Shown here: in pieces, positions 15,029-23,731 of the stretch
Numbering within the stretch: position 1 is the stretch's first letter
Layout of the letters: every line of letters begins with the position of its first letter
DNA from: UBA3871 sp002392265
GTDB lineage: Bacteria > Bacillota > Clostridia > Peptostreptococcales > Anaerovoracaceae
DNA: 32,566 nt
Reading direction: 5' to 3'
NCBI GenBank assembly: GCA_946614255.1
Contig: CAMOGS010000041.1
Coordinates: forward strand, 1-32,566
The notes under the pieces: generated by a model
What the model was told of the DNA's origin: nothing
The model's database searches: none
The model's input: the letters and a program-made list of their open reading frames with translations, nothing else
Made by a program: the position numbers and the translations under genes

Positions 15029-16495
15029 CTAGTTGTCCGACCACTTGAAGCCGTTCTTCATATTCTCTCCTGCCACAGCTAGAACCTTTGTGAGCGTATC
15101 GGTCGTTTTTTCCTTTACCATCTCGGCAATCTTTTCGTTTGCTTCGACCGCTAAATCGAACTTGCCCGACTTTGCCATCTTTTCGTCGTACTCGAGAACG
15201 ATTTTGCGTCCCTCTGTAGCCACAGCTTCCTGATATCTTCCGATGTGCTGAACGCAGCCGCCATAGTTTGCATCTGCCAGAGACTCAATCAGGCGATTGC
15301 TCCAGTAGAGGTTTTCGGTACTTGCTTCAAGGCCAACACTGCTGAGATATTTTGGCATCTTTGGCACATTCGGATAAAGCGGAATGATTGCGTTAAACGC
15401 ATTCGATGCGAAGCAAACCCATTCAAGTCCGCTGATTTCCTTTGGCACATCATTCCTGATCTGACAGATGGATGTCACGCCCGTACGGTTAATGCCGATA
15501 GAACGGTATTTACCCGCATAGGTGGACTCGTCGTGAGAAATGTACGGATTGAACTTGGTTCCCTGGAAATGTGTGGAAAGTATATACTTCACATCCTCCA
15601 CGGTAACCTTTTTCTCAGGTACGATACACCAAGGAATGTCATTGCTTTCCGGTGTAAAGTCTGCATCCGGGCCTTCCCATTTATACTTGTTCGGAGCCAG
15701 GCATCTGGCCATAAACCACGAACGCGGCGTATTATAGATATGATCGGAATCCGAGCAGGAGCCAAAAGCATAGCGCGGATTAAATTCCTCTCCGGCTTTG
15801 TTCAAATCCAGATGGTACTTTTCAATGAACTCCTTTAAATCCTTGGAGCACATGAAATTCTTCTTTTTCCCATATGCATCGTCGAAATCGAATCTGTCGA
15901 GGCCGAATCTGTTTGGTGCGATTACGCAAACATCATCAGGCACTCTGCAGGCAATCCAGTGATGCCCACCGATGGTCTCGAGCCACCATACTTCATCCTT
16001 GTCGTTAAATGCAATGCCGTTTGATTCGTAAGTTCCATATTTTTCGAGAAGCTCGGCAAGTCGCTCCACGCCTTCGCGCGCAGTCTTTATATATGGAAGC
16101 ACCAGCACTACGATATCCTCTTCACCAATGCCGCCCGGCACTGCCTTTTTGTTTCCGCGGGCCTTTTGATATTCAACCAGCGGATCTGCTGCCAGCACGC
16201 GCGGATTTGAAGTAATCGTCTCCGTCGCAGTCATACCGACATTTGCGGCGTTAATTCCGGTTGCTGCCCAGATTCCGTCCTTTTTGTCAACGGATGGGCA
16301 GGCCGTATACCTCATAGGATTCTTCGGAAGCTCGATTTCAAGGTGTGAAATCACACTTTTATACTTTCTGGGCTGGTCCTTTGGTTCTACCACTACGATT
16401 TTCTTTACGTCGAAATGGCCGTCATCAGTTCTCGATATCATTGTTGAACCGTCGTTGCTGGCTTTTTTTCCGACCAATAATGTTGTGCACGGCAT
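15029..16495 (-). CDS. C69-family dipeptidase
   Basis: Peptidase of the C69/U34 (PepD) family, which cleaves dipeptides with an N-terminal Cys nucleophile. The 488-residue chain starting at ATG 16495 begins MPCTTLLVGKKASNDGS, placing Cys3 as the catalytic residue exposed after removal of the first two residues. The family stretches ISRTDDGH, WAATGINAANVGM, ESNGIAF and WWLETIGGHHW follow. There is no signal peptide, so it is cytoplasmic, and length is normal. GGGGTGAT gives the ribosome site for ATG 16495; an upstream GTG (16504) overlaps that site and is rejected. It lies 25 bases after glnS and is probably cotranscribed with it. Confidence 0.93.
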   Translation of the reverse strand: MPCTTLLVGKKASNDGSTMISRTDDGHFDVKKIVVVEPKDQPRKYKSVISHLEIELPKNPMRYTACPSVDKKDGIWAATGINAANVGMTATETITSNPRVLAADPLVEYQKARGNKKAVPGGIGEEDIVVLVLPYIKTAREGVERLAELLEKYGTYESNGIAFNDKDEVWWLETIGGHHWIACRVPDDVCVIAPNRFGLDRFDFDDAYGKKKNFMCSKDLKEFIEKYHLDLNKAGEEFNPRYAFGSCSDSDHIYNTPRSWFMARCLAPNKYKWEGPDADFTPESNDIPWCIVPEKKVTVEDVKYILSTHFQGTKFNPYISHDESTYAGKYRSIGINRTGVTSICQIRNDVPKEISGLEWVCFASNAFNAIIPLYPNVPKMPKYLSSVGLEASTENLYWSNRLIESLADANYGGCVQHIGRYQEAVATEGRKIVLEYDEKMAKSGKFDLAVEANEKIAEMVKEKTTDTLTKVLAVAGENMKNGFKWSDN

Positions 16496-16520
16496 TTTAA
16501 TCACCCCTTTTATAAAATTT

Positions 16521-18257
16521 CTATTTCTTGAAGCCGTCCTTTAATGAAACGCTGCGGTTGAATACCATGTGTTCTGCGCTGCTGTCCTTGTTGTCCAGGC
16601 AGAAAAATCCCACGCGCATGAACTGGAATGTAGGCGCATTCACTCCGGTACGGTTTTCAGTTTCATCATACTTTTTAGCTATCTCAACAAGTCCCTTTTC
16701 AACCTTGCAGTTCTGAAGAACCACCAGTGATTCAGGGTTCATGCAGTCAAGGAAGTTCTTGTCCGCACCGTCCGGCTGCGGATCGAGGAAGAGATTGTCA
16801 TAGAGACGCACTTCCGCATCGGCGCAGTTGTTTGTGTCAACCCAGTGGATTGTTGCGCCCTTTACCTTGCGGCCGTCCGCAGGATTTCCTCCGCGTGATT
16901 CAGGATCGTATTCGCAAAGAACTTCGATTACATTGCCGTTCTCATCCTTTTTGCAGCCTGTGCATGTAACCAGATATGTGCCCTTGAGACGAACCTCGTT
17001 GCCCGGGAACATTCTCTTGTACTTTGGAATAGGCTCTTCCATAAAGTCATCGGCTTCCATCCAGAGATTTCTGCTGAATGTAATCTCGTGAGTTCCCTGC
17101 GAAGGGTCGAGAGGATTGTTCTCAACCTCGAAGGTTTCAACCTGCCCCTCAGGATAGTTTGTAACAGTCAGCTTCACAGGATGAATTACAGCCATTGTAC
17201 GCTCCGCAACCATATTCAGGTCGTCGCGCAGGCATCTTTCAAGCTCTGCAAACTCTATAACATTGGTGCTCTTTGCCACGCCGATTGAATCACAGAAGTT
17301 TCTGATGGAAGCAGCTGTGTATCCGCGGCGGCGAAGTCCGCAAAGCGTCGGCATACGCGGATCGTCCCAGCCCAAAACATAGCCCTCTTCAACCAGCTGG
17401 CGGAGCTTTCTCTTGCTCATTACGGTATGGTCGATTCCGAGTCTCGCAAACTCTATCTGGCGAGGCTTGTGATATGGAATCGATACATTGTTTACCACCC
17501 AGTCATAAAGCGGACGATGCTCTTCGTATTCAAGTGAGCAGAGGGAATGTGTGATACCCTCGAGTGCGTCCTGAATAGGATGAGCAAAATCGTACATCGG
17601 GAAGATGCACCACTTTGTACCCTGACGGTGGTGATTAATGAAACGGATTCTGTAAATTACAGGATCTCTCATATTGAAATTGCCGCTCTCAAGATCGATT
17701 TTTGCGCGGAGGGTCATCTTTCCCTCTTCAACTTCGCCGTTCTTCATCTTTTCAAACAGCATCAGATTTTCTTCGATAGGTCTGTCACGATAAGGAGACA
17801 CTGCCGGATGCTCTGTATCTCCGCGATTCAGTCTGAACTCTTCAGGCGAAAGCTCGCAGACATAAGCAAGTCCCTTTTTAATCAGCTCGATTGCATATTC
17901 ATAGTCCTTTTCAAAGTAATCCGAACCATAATAGAATCTGTCTTCCCAATCGAATCCGAGCCAGTGAATATCCTGCTTTATTGCATCTACGTATTCCGTG
18001 TCTTCCTTTGCAGGATTTGTGTCGTCCATACGCAGGTTGCATATGCCGTTAAATCTCTCTGCCATTCCAAAGTCAATGCAGAGAGCCTTGCAATGCCCTA
18101 TATGCAGGTAACCGTTCGGTTCCGGAGGAAAGCGGGTGTGGACTTGGAGTCCTTCGTATTGCCCGCCCGGCGCAATATCAGCTTTAATAAAGTTGTAAAT
18201 GAAATTGGTTTTTTCAGCGACCTCTTCGGTAATCGGAGCCTTGATTTCTTCTGCCAT
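16521..18257 (-). CDS. glnS: Glutaminyl-tRNA synthetase
   Basis: Class I aminoacyl-tRNA synthetase charging tRNA-Gln directly. The 578 residues are close to the normal bacterial length. Visible motifs are the ATP-binding HIGH sequence in PPEPNGYLHIGHCKALCIDF (about 44-63), MDDTNP, and the class I KMSKS equivalent VMSKRKL (about 272). A C-terminal beta-barrel anticodon-binding half ends in NRTGVNAPTFQFMRVGFFCLD. AGGAG precedes ATG 18257. Many Firmicutes use the GatCAB amidotransferase route instead, so presence of glnS is informative for taxonomy. The C69 dipeptidase follows at 25 bases. The upstream decarboxylase ends 68 bases before it. Confidence 0.96.
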   Translation of the reverse strand: MAEEIKAPITEEVAEKTNFIYNFIKADIAPGGQYEGLQVHTRFPPEPNGYLHIGHCKALCIDFGMAERFNGICNLRMDDTNPAKEDTEYVDAIKQDIHWLGFDWEDRFYYGSDYFEKDYEYAIELIKKGLAYVCELSPEEFRLNRGDTEHPAVSPYRDRPIEENLMLFEKMKNGEVEEGKMTLRAKIDLESGNFNMRDPVIYRIRFINHHRQGTKWCIFPMYDFAHPIQDALEGITHSLCSLEYEEHRPLYDWVVNNVSIPYHKPRQIEFARLGIDHTVMSKRKLRQLVEEGYVLGWDDPRMPTLCGLRRRGYTAASIRNFCDSIGVAKSTNVIEFAELERCLRDDLNMVAERTMAVIHPVKLTVTNYPEGQVETFEVENNPLDPSQGTHEITFSRNLWMEADDFMEEPIPKYKRMFPGNEVRLKGTYLVTCTGCKKDENGNVIEVLCEYDPESRGGNPADGRKVKGATIHWVDTNNCADAEVRLYDNLFLDPQPDGADKNFLDCMNPESLVVLQNCKVEKGLVEIAKKYDETENRTGVNAPTFQFMRVGFFCLDNKDSSAEHMVFNRSVSLKDGFKK

Positions 18258-18325
18258 AGTATTTCTCCTATTAATAATATATTCACTTTATTCTATTACA
18301 AAAAACGTGGTTCGACAACATTTTT

Positions 18326-19549
18326 CTACTCCGCAAAGCTCCCGTCGGTACGCATAAGCACCTGTCCCGGCGCTTCCTGCGACGAAAACTGCATAGGCGA
18401 AAACGATGCCGCATAAGCACCGGCATTTGTGATAATCACAAGGTCGCCTATCTCAAGGCGAGGCATCTCAATATCCTCCGCAATGACGTCCGTACCCGTG
18501 CAAAGACTGCCGGCCAGCGTTACGATTTCCTTTTCGCTATTAGGCTCAAGCGCTTCAAACCTGAAAGAATGCAGGCCGGTAAAAAGCGGTTCCCACGAAA
18601 ATGCAGGCTCGCTTGTCAGATATTTGCTCATCATCTTTGCCGCGCTCGGCCTCATAAAGCCGTTTAATGTATTTTTCAGCAGGATATAGGTTTTGCCATA
18701 GGAAACCTTTTTGTCCATAACCTTTGTAACATATATACCCGAAGGTCCCGGGGCATATCTGCCCGACTCGATAAAAATGCGTGTTCCTGCGTGAGTTTTT
18801 CTGAAATCGCCAAGCAGCTTTTCCGTCTCTGCGCCCAGCCATTCAACATCAACCTCACTGTCCTTTTCGTCGAACGGTATACCTATACCGGATCCGAGGT
18901 TAATATATTCAAGCTTTCTGCCAAGTGCCTCTTCGCAGCGAAGTGCCAGAGCAAACATCTTGTCGTAGTAGCTTCTGAGCTTCTTTGCATCTAGCTCCTG
19001 GCTGCGTATGTGGGCGTGAATGCCTGTGATGCAAATAAAGGCGTCATCCTTCATCTTTGACATATAATCAAGCGCAGCGCCCTCATCGACACCGAACTTG
19101 TTTGCATGTCCTTCGTTTGTCTCATAGGAGAAGTCAGGATTTATGCGGATTCCGACCTTGATCGGAAGGTCATTTCTGCCGCTCTGTGCAATCTTGCGTA
19201 TGCGTTCAAGCTCGCTGAGGCTGTCGGCAATTAAAACTGCCTTGCCGAGTGCCGCTTCGATGTCTCCTGCTGCCTTTGCCGGTGCAGAATAGTAGATGAG
19301 ATCCTTTGGCAGGCCGTGCTCCGCAGCCATTTCCACTTCGCGCAGGCTTGCCGCATCCGCGCCAAAGCCCTTGCCGAAAACAGTTTCAAGCACACCGCTG
19401 TGCGGGTTGCACTTGATCGAATAGAGAAACTCTATTCCTTTGAAGTTTTTTTGCAGTCTGTCTATCCGCTCGAGAATCATCTGCTGATCGTAAAAATAAA
19501 AGCTGTCATATTTTTCGGCTAATTTTTTGATTGCTTGTTTTTTGTCCAT
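18326..19549 (-). CDS. Fold-type III PLP-dependent decarboxylase (LysA/ornithine decarboxylase family)
   Basis: This 407-residue protein has the alanine-racemase-like barrel plus C-terminal beta domain. YSIKCNP (about 43-49) holds the PLP lysine, HAHIRSQ and LEYINLGSGIGIPF bind the cofactor, FIESGRYAPG follows, and GSLCTGTDV near 345 carries the catalytic Cys of the partner active site. AGAYAASFSPMQFSS closes the domain. LysA would normally read YAVKAN and GPICES, so although diaminopimelate is possible, the substrate could be another basic amino acid or a carboxyspermidine-like compound. It is transcribed divergently from a LysR regulator gene with about 145 bases between the starts, a usual regulator-target layout. 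Confidence 0.88.
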   Translation of the reverse strand: MDKKQAIKKLAEKYDSFYFYDQQMILERIDRLQKNFKGIEFLYSIKCNPHSGVLETVFGKGFGADAASLREVEMAAEHGLPKDLIYYSAPAKAAGDIEAALGKAVLIADSLSELERIRKIAQSGRNDLPIKVGIRINPDFSYETNEGHANKFGVDEGAALDYMSKMKDDAFICITGIHAHIRSQELDAKKLRSYYDKMFALALRCEEALGRKLEYINLGSGIGIPFDEKDSEVDVEWLGAETEKLLGDFRKTHAGTRIFIESGRYAPGPSGIYVTKVMDKKVSYGKTYILLKNTLNGFMRPSAAKMMSKYLTSEPAFSWEPLFTGLHSFRFEALEPNSEKEIVTLAGSLCTGTDVIAEDIEMPRLEIGDLVIITNAGAYAASFSPMQFSSQEAPGQVLMRTDGSFAE

Positions 19550-19635
19550 CTTTTCACCTGTTTTTCTTTATTGTTTACACCAGTATATATTTATTATATA
19601 ACGAAATCAGCTCGTTCACACCTTTTCTCTTTTTC

Positions 19636-19665
19636 TTGCAAAGCCTCTGCCCCATATTGTACAAT
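19636..19665 (+). promoter_or_regulatory. Promoter of the LysR-type regulator gene
   Basis: TTGCAA (19636-19641), 18-base spacer, TACAAT (19660-19665), 28 bases before the start codon. Confidence 0.6.
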
Positions 19666-19693
19666 TAAGTCGATTAAAAAAGGAGGCGACCAC

Positions 19694-20611
19694 ATGACAC
19701 TTCTGCAAATGAAATATGTTATCGAGATTTACCATTGCGGTTCCATGAACAAGGCCGCCCAAAATCTCTACGTTTCCCAATCCGCTGTTTCCACAGCCAT
19801 TCGTGAGCTTGAAAGCGAGCTGGGAATCAGCATTTTCATCAGAAACAACAGAGGCATCGCTCTGACCGACGATGGCCGCGAGCTTTTAAACCGCATCATG
19901 CCGATTGTCGAAAGCAGCACAGAGCTGGAGCGTTACTATGTCGAGCGAGACAATGCCGAAACCGCAAAGCTGGCTATCTGTGCGCAGCGCTATCCGTTCT
20001 GCGCAAAGGCATTTGTTGAGTTTATTCACCGTCTCGAGGCTCCTTCCGTGCGCGTCAGCTTCAAGGAAATCGAAATGGCGGATGTAATAAACGAAGTGGC
20101 ACGCCAGGAAAGCGAACTCGGTGTCATCTTTATGAACGACATCACCAGCAGCTTCATTCGCGGCCTGCTCGAGCGCAAGCACCTCGACTTTGTCGAGCTG
20201 GTAACCATCAAGCCCCACGCCTTTTTCAGAAAGGGCCATCCGCTCGAAAAGCTCGAAACGATTACCTACGAAGATCTTCTGAAATATCCGTACATCGTGT
20301 TCTCACAGTCCAACAGCGACCTCCATTTTGCCGAGGAAGCAATTTCCGCTGCGATTTCCGACTTTGACCGCGTTGTCTACGTTACCGACCGCGCCACAAT
20401 CTACAACGTTATCGCCCACACAAACTGCTTCTCCACTGGAAGCGGCGTGCTGCCGCAAGGCTACGGCGATGACCGCCTGACATCAAAGCCTATCGAAGGT
20501 GCGGTAAGCGATATGATTCTCGGCTACATACATCTCAAAGGGGTCCCTCTTTCCCCTCTCGAAGAGATGTTCGTTGATATCCTGAGGGATATTCTCGCTA
20601 CCGATATTTGA
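19694..20611 (+). CDS. LysR-family transcriptional regulator
   Basis: This has 305 residues, a typical LysR length. The N-terminal winged helix-turn-helix is clear: LQMKYVIEIYHCGSMNKAAQNLYVSQSAVSTAIRELE in sequence, then LGISIFIRNNRG. It is followed by a periplasmic-binding-protein-like effector domain (about 90-300). AGGAGG lies 7 bases before ATG 19694; the open frame reaches back to 19535 but crosses the promoter and lacks a site. It is divergent from the decarboxylase gene and convergent with the methionine gamma-lyase gene, so it may regulate the decarboxylase; regulation of sulfur amino acid genes is an alternative. The effector is unknown. Confidence 0.93.
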   Translation: MTLLQMKYVIEIYHCGSMNKAAQNLYVSQSAVSTAIRELESELGISIFIRNNRGIALTDDGRELLNRIMPIVESSTELERYYVERDNAETAKLAICAQRYPFCAKAFVEFIHRLEAPSVRVSFKEIEMADVINEVARQESELGVIFMNDITSSFIRGLLERKHLDFVELVTIKPHAFFRKGHPLEKLETITYEDLLKYPYIVFSQSNSDLHFAEEAISAAISDFDRVVYVTDRATIYNVIAHTNCFSTGSGVLPQGYGDDRLTSKPIEGAVSDMILGYIHLKGVPLSPLEEMFVDILRDILATDI

Positions 20612-20629
20612 TTTAATCTTATTGAATTT

Positions 20630-20677
20630 AAAGCGAGGCAGAGCAAATATTTTGCTCTGCCCCGCTTTTTGTTTTAT
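20630..20677 (+). terminator. Terminator of the LysR gene
   Basis: 18-bp arms 20630-20647 and 20651-20668 with one G-U pair and a 3-base loop, followed by TTGTTTT. It lies between convergent genes and could act weakly on the minus strand too. Confidence 0.9.
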
Positions 20678-20704
20678 ATTTGCAAGTGGGAAATTAGATG
20701 CTTT

Positions 20705-21898
20705 TTAGATTGCCTTTAATGCCTGCTCGAGGTCGGCAATAATGTCCTCTGCATTCTCAAGACCTACGGAGAGTCTGATGAGGCCGCCTGCGATGCCGCT
20801 AGCCTTGAGCTCTTCCTCTGTGTAAGTTGAGTGAGTCATTGAAGCAGGGTGCTCGATGAGAGTCTCTGCATCACCGAGGGATACTGCAACTGTAACCAGC
20901 TTTAATGCGTTAACCAGCTTTACGCCTGCAGCTCTGCCGCCCTTTACTTCGAATGAAAGCATTCCGCCGAAGGTCTTCATCTGCTTCTTTGCGATGTCGT
21001 GACCAGGGTGGCCCGGAAGTCCCGGATAGTAAACCTTTTCTACGTTAGGATTCTTGTCGAGGAACTCTGCAACCTTCATTGCGTTAGCAGCGTGTCTTTC
21101 CATTCTGATTTCGAGAGTCTTGAGACCTCTGAGAATGAGGAATGCTGCGAAAGGATCCATTACAGCACCTGTCATGTCCTTGAGTCCGAACATTCTTACT
21201 GTGCCGATGAAATCTTCCTTACCTACTACGAATCCCGCGATAACGTCGCCGTGTCCGTTCAGATATTTTGTAGCGGAGTGAACAACTACGTCAGCACCGA
21301 GTGCAAGCGGATTCTGGATTGCAGGGGATGCGAATGTGTTGTCGCATACTACCTTGATGTCCTTGTTATATTCATGTGCAGCCTTTGCAACTGCTGCGAT
21401 GTCCGCAATCTTAAGATTTGGATTTGCAGGAGTCTCGAGGTATACACAAACTGTGTTCTTCTTTAAGTGCTTCTTTACTTCTTCGATGTTGGATGTGTCG
21501 ATGAAATCAACCTCTACACCGTACTTTGTCATGCCGTGGTTTAAGAGTGCGAATGTGCAGCCGTAGAGTGTGCCGTCAGCGATGATGTGTGTGCCTGCAC
21601 CTGCAATGCTCCAAAGGCAGGATGAGATAGCGCCCATGCCGGAAGCTGTAGCTACGCAAGCTTCGCCGCCTTCGAGTGCTGCAACCTTGCTTTCAAGAAC
21701 AGATACTGTTGGGTTTCCGAGTCTGGTATAGATATATCCTGCTTCCTGTCCTGCAAAACGTCTGCCGCCCTGCTCACAGCTATCAAATACGAATGTTGAT
21801 GTCTGATAAATAGGAGTTGTCAGAGCACCGTACTGAGTGTCTTTTACATTTCCTGCGTGAATGGCCTTTGTGCCGAATCCGCAATTCTTGTTCATCAT
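20705..21898 (-). CDS. mgl: Methionine gamma-lyase (Cys/Met-metabolism PLP enzyme)
   Basis: This 397-residue enzyme of the trans-sulfuration family probably splits methionine to methanethiol, ammonia and 2-oxobutanoate. YIYTRLGNPT and SGMGAI bind PLP phosphate, and HSATKYLNGHGD contains the PLP lysine. LYGCTFALL places a Cys at the position equivalent to Cys116 of Pseudomonas methionine gamma-lyase, the residue that separates this enzyme from cystathionine gamma-lyase and synthase. Closing motif: SLGDAETLIEHPASMTHS. GGAGG lies 8 bases before ATG 21898; the frame is open further to 21925 but the site decides. It is divergent from ridA, which clears the enamine/imine intermediates this enzyme releases. 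Cystathionine or homocysteine as substrate is not excluded. Confidence 0.88.
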   Translation of the reverse strand: MMNKNCGFGTKAIHAGNVKDTQYGALTTPIYQTSTFVFDSCEQGGRRFAGQEAGYIYTRLGNPTVSVLESKVAALEGGEACVATASGMGAISSCLWSIAGAGTHIIADGTLYGCTFALLNHGMTKYGVEVDFIDTSNIEEVKKHLKKNTVCVYLETPANPNLKIADIAAVAKAAHEYNKDIKVVCDNTFASPAIQNPLALGADVVVHSATKYLNGHGDVIAGFVVGKEDFIGTVRMFGLKDMTGAVMDPFAAFLILRGLKTLEIRMERHAANAMKVAEFLDKNPNVEKVYYPGLPGHPGHDIAKKQMKTFGGMLSFEVKGGRAAGVKLVNALKLVTVAVSLGDAETLIEHPASMTHSTYTEEELKASGIAGGLIRLSVGLENAEDIIADLEQALKAI

Positions 21899-21930
21899 AA
21901 TACTTACCTCCATTTTTTCTCTCAAGCATA

Positions 21931-21959
21931 ATAATGCAACGAGTCACATAACCTGTCTA
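21931..21959 (-). promoter_or_regulatory. Candidate methionine gamma-lyase promoter
   Basis: Minus-strand TAGACA (21954-21959), 17-base spacer, CATTAT (21931-21936). No SAM-riboswitch-like or T-box-like sequence is visible in the short leader. Confidence 0.45.
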
Positions 21960-21976
21960 AAAAATAACACATTATT

Positions 21977-21994
21977 ACGCTAAAGTGGTAGCGT
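21977..21994. promoter_or_regulatory. Candidate operator between mgl and ridA
   Basis: Perfect 6-6-6 inverted repeat ACGCTA-AAGTGG-TAGCGT, located just upstream of the mgl -35 box and about 55 bases upstream of the ridA -35 box. The regulator is unknown. Confidence 0.5.
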
Positions 21995-22049
21995 GGATAT
22001 TATATTACCAGTTATAATATTTTCGAATAACGGGTTTTTAGATCGGTTA

Positions 22050-22078
22050 TTGTCAGACTTTTCAGTTTGTGAGATAAT
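22050..22078 (+). promoter_or_regulatory. ridA promoter
   Basis: TTGTCA (22050-22055), 17-base spacer, GATAAT (22073-22078). Confidence 0.65.
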
Positions 22079-22144
22079 ATATTATTGAACAAAAGAATTT
22101 GCATAGGCAAATCCGCAAACATGTATACATTGGGAGGATAAAAA

Positions 22145-22525
22145 ATGAAGAAGATTATTTCAACACCAAACGCTCCTGCAGCTATCGGTCCTTATTCACA
22201 GGGAATTGATTGTGGCACATTCGTAGTAACTTCAGGCCAGATTCCTATCGATCCTGCAACAGGCAACATCGTTGATGGCGATATTACTGCACAGACTCGC
22301 AGATCCCTCGAAAACGTAAAGGCTATACTCGAATCAAACGGTATGACAATGGACAACGTGGTAAAGACTACTGTTTTCCTCGCACACATGAGCGATTTCG
22401 CCGCTATGAACGCTGTTTATGCAGAATACTTCACAGAAGGCCAGTATCCTGCTCGCTCCGCCGTAGAAGTAGGCGCACTTCCAAAGGGCGCACTGGTTGA
22501 AATCGAAACTATCTGCTACAAGTAA
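22145..22525 (+). CDS. ridA: RidA family enamine/imine deaminase
   Basis: Hydrolyses 2-aminoacrylate and 2-iminobutanoate released by PLP enzymes, so protecting other PLP enzymes. The 126 residues are the normal size of a RidA subunit (trimeric in the family). Signatures are APAAIGPYSQGI at the N-terminus, VTSGQIPIDP, and the substrate-binding Arg in YPARSAVEV with the Glu in LVEIETICYK at the C-terminus. GGGAGG precedes ATG 22145. It is divergent from methionine gamma-lyase, whose reaction passes through such intermediates, so the pair makes metabolic sense. It is a monocistronic unit with its own promoter and terminator. Confidence 0.95.
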   Translation: MKKIISTPNAPAAIGPYSQGIDCGTFVVTSGQIPIDPATGNIVDGDITAQTRRSLENVKAILESNGMTMDNVVKTTVFLAHMSDFAAMNAVYAEYFTEGQYPARSAVEVGALPKGALVEIETICYK

Positions 22526-22545
22526 CCATAGGTTTTAAAAGACAA

Positions 22546-22575
22546 AGCCCCGGGGCAACCCGGGGTTATTTTTTT
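22546..22575 (+). terminator. ridA terminator with GCAA tetraloop
   Basis: CCCCGGG (22548-22554), GCAA loop, CCCGGGG (22559-22565), then TTATTTTTTT. The T tract overlaps the end of the convergent AI-2E transporter gene. Confidence 0.92.
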
Positions 22576-23696
22576 GCAAGCCGTCTGCCTGTCCACCTGC
22601 CCACAAGCGAATAGACAAGCGCCAGAGCCGGCACTCCGACAAGCATTCCAATAAGTCCTCCTACTGCTCCGCCCACTACTACGCCCAGCAGTGTCCACAG
22701 CGGCGGCAGTCCCACCTTGCCACCGACAACGCGAGGATAGATCAGATTGCCATCAATCTGCTGGATTACGATTATGAGCACTATGAACCAAAGCGCCTTC
22801 ATCGGATCGACCATCAAAATGAGAAAGGCTCCGATTGCCGTACCGAAAAATGCACCGAATACCGGAATCAGCGCCGTCACTCCTACCAGCACCGAAATCA
22901 TGCTCACATAAGGGAAACCGAATATCAGCATGCCTATCGCGCAGAGGATTCCCAAAATGACGCCCTCTATGCACTGACCCACAACAAAGCCCGAAAAGAT
23001 GCTGTTGGCAGTCCTGCCGATATAAAATATCTCTTCGGCCTTTGACTCTGAAAACGATGCCCTCACAAGGCGCGTGCACTGCTCCGAAAGCTTGTCCTTT
23101 TCGGCAAGCATGTAGATGGCAAAAATCAGACCGAGCGCCGCATTAATCATGGTATTTACAAAGCCGGTCATCACACCGATTGCAGAGCCGAATGCCGCAC
23201 CCACGCCGCTTGTGAGGAATCTCTTTGCGAGGTCAAACAGTGTCTCGTAATCCGTCTCGATCTTTGGCAGCTTTATAGCATCGAGGCCGTACTGTGCGGT
23301 CTTTACATCAAGCCACCCTTGGACGCTTTGCCAGTACTGCGGAAACGACGCGGTGAGCATTTCCCATGTGCTGCGAATCTGAGGCACCAGCATCGTAATT
23401 ACCAGTGCCACTATTGCTACCAGAATCAGAATCGAAAGGAGTATCCCTATTCCGTCCCTGATGCGCGGCCATATTTTCGTGCAGCTTTTGTCAAGGGGTC
23501 TGAACAGGTATTTTTCGATTGCCCGTTTCAGCACATTCAGTATGAATGCAATTGCAAAGCCTATAATCACAGGCATCAGAACTCGCGCTACCCAGCCTAT
23601 TCCCGCCAGTGCCACCTGATAATTCAGAACAGCCCAGAGCACAATTCCCGCTATGATAATCAGCCATATCCACTTTTTCTTTTCTGTTTTTTCCAT
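22566..23696 (-). CDS. AI-2E family transporter
   Basis: This 376-residue multi-pass membrane protein of the AI-2 exporter (TqsA/YdiK-like) superfamily has a hydrophobic N-terminal pair (WIWLIIIAGIVLWAVLNYQV and the next helix), then a soluble middle segment at about 110-160. Further helices follow, with the family's conserved glycine- and proline-rich stretch (VGVTALIPVFGAFFGTAIGAFL) and QQIDGNLIYPRVVGGKVGLPPLW near the C-terminus. Members carry signals, lipids or ions; the substrate here is unknown. It lies 35 bases after the Cys-rich-tail protein gene and is probably the last gene of that operon. The ribosome site (GGGGACAGG) is unusual. Confidence 0.92.
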   Translation of the reverse strand: MEKTEKKKWIWLIIIAGIVLWAVLNYQVALAGIGWVARVLMPVIIGFAIAFILNVLKRAIEKYLFRPLDKSCTKIWPRIRDGIGILLSILILVAIVALVITMLVPQIRSTWEMLTASFPQYWQSVQGWLDVKTAQYGLDAIKLPKIETDYETLFDLAKRFLTSGVGAAFGSAIGVMTGFVNTMINAALGLIFAIYMLAEKDKLSEQCTRLVRASFSESKAEEIFYIGRTANSIFSGFVVGQCIEGVILGILCAIGMLIFGFPYVSMISVLVGVTALIPVFGAFFGTAIGAFLILMVDPMKALWFIVLIIVIQQIDGNLIYPRVVGGKVGLPPLWTLLGVVVGGAVGGLIGMLVGVPALALVYSLVGRWTGRRLAKK

Positions 23697-23731
23697 CTAA
23701 CCTGTCCCCATTTTAGCTTTTCCCTGTTTTG

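Noticed and set aside
17547..18416. 289-codon rightward open frame opposite glnS
   Set aside because: Antisense shadow of a clear aminoacyl-tRNA synthetase with class I motifs.
19535..19693. N-terminal extension of the LysR protein
   Set aside because: It would run through the promoter; AGGAGG correctly precedes ATG 19694 and the HTH starts there.
21899..22144. Possible SAM riboswitch or T-box before the methionine gamma-lyase or ridA genes
   Set aside because: None of the conserved core sequences of these RNAs is visible on either strand.
23697..23716. GGGGACAGG upstream of the AI-2E gene, matching the core of the 11.4-kb palindrome
   Set aside because: Only nine or ten bases match and there is no second arm, so I do not call it a copy of the element; it may serve as a weak ribosome site.
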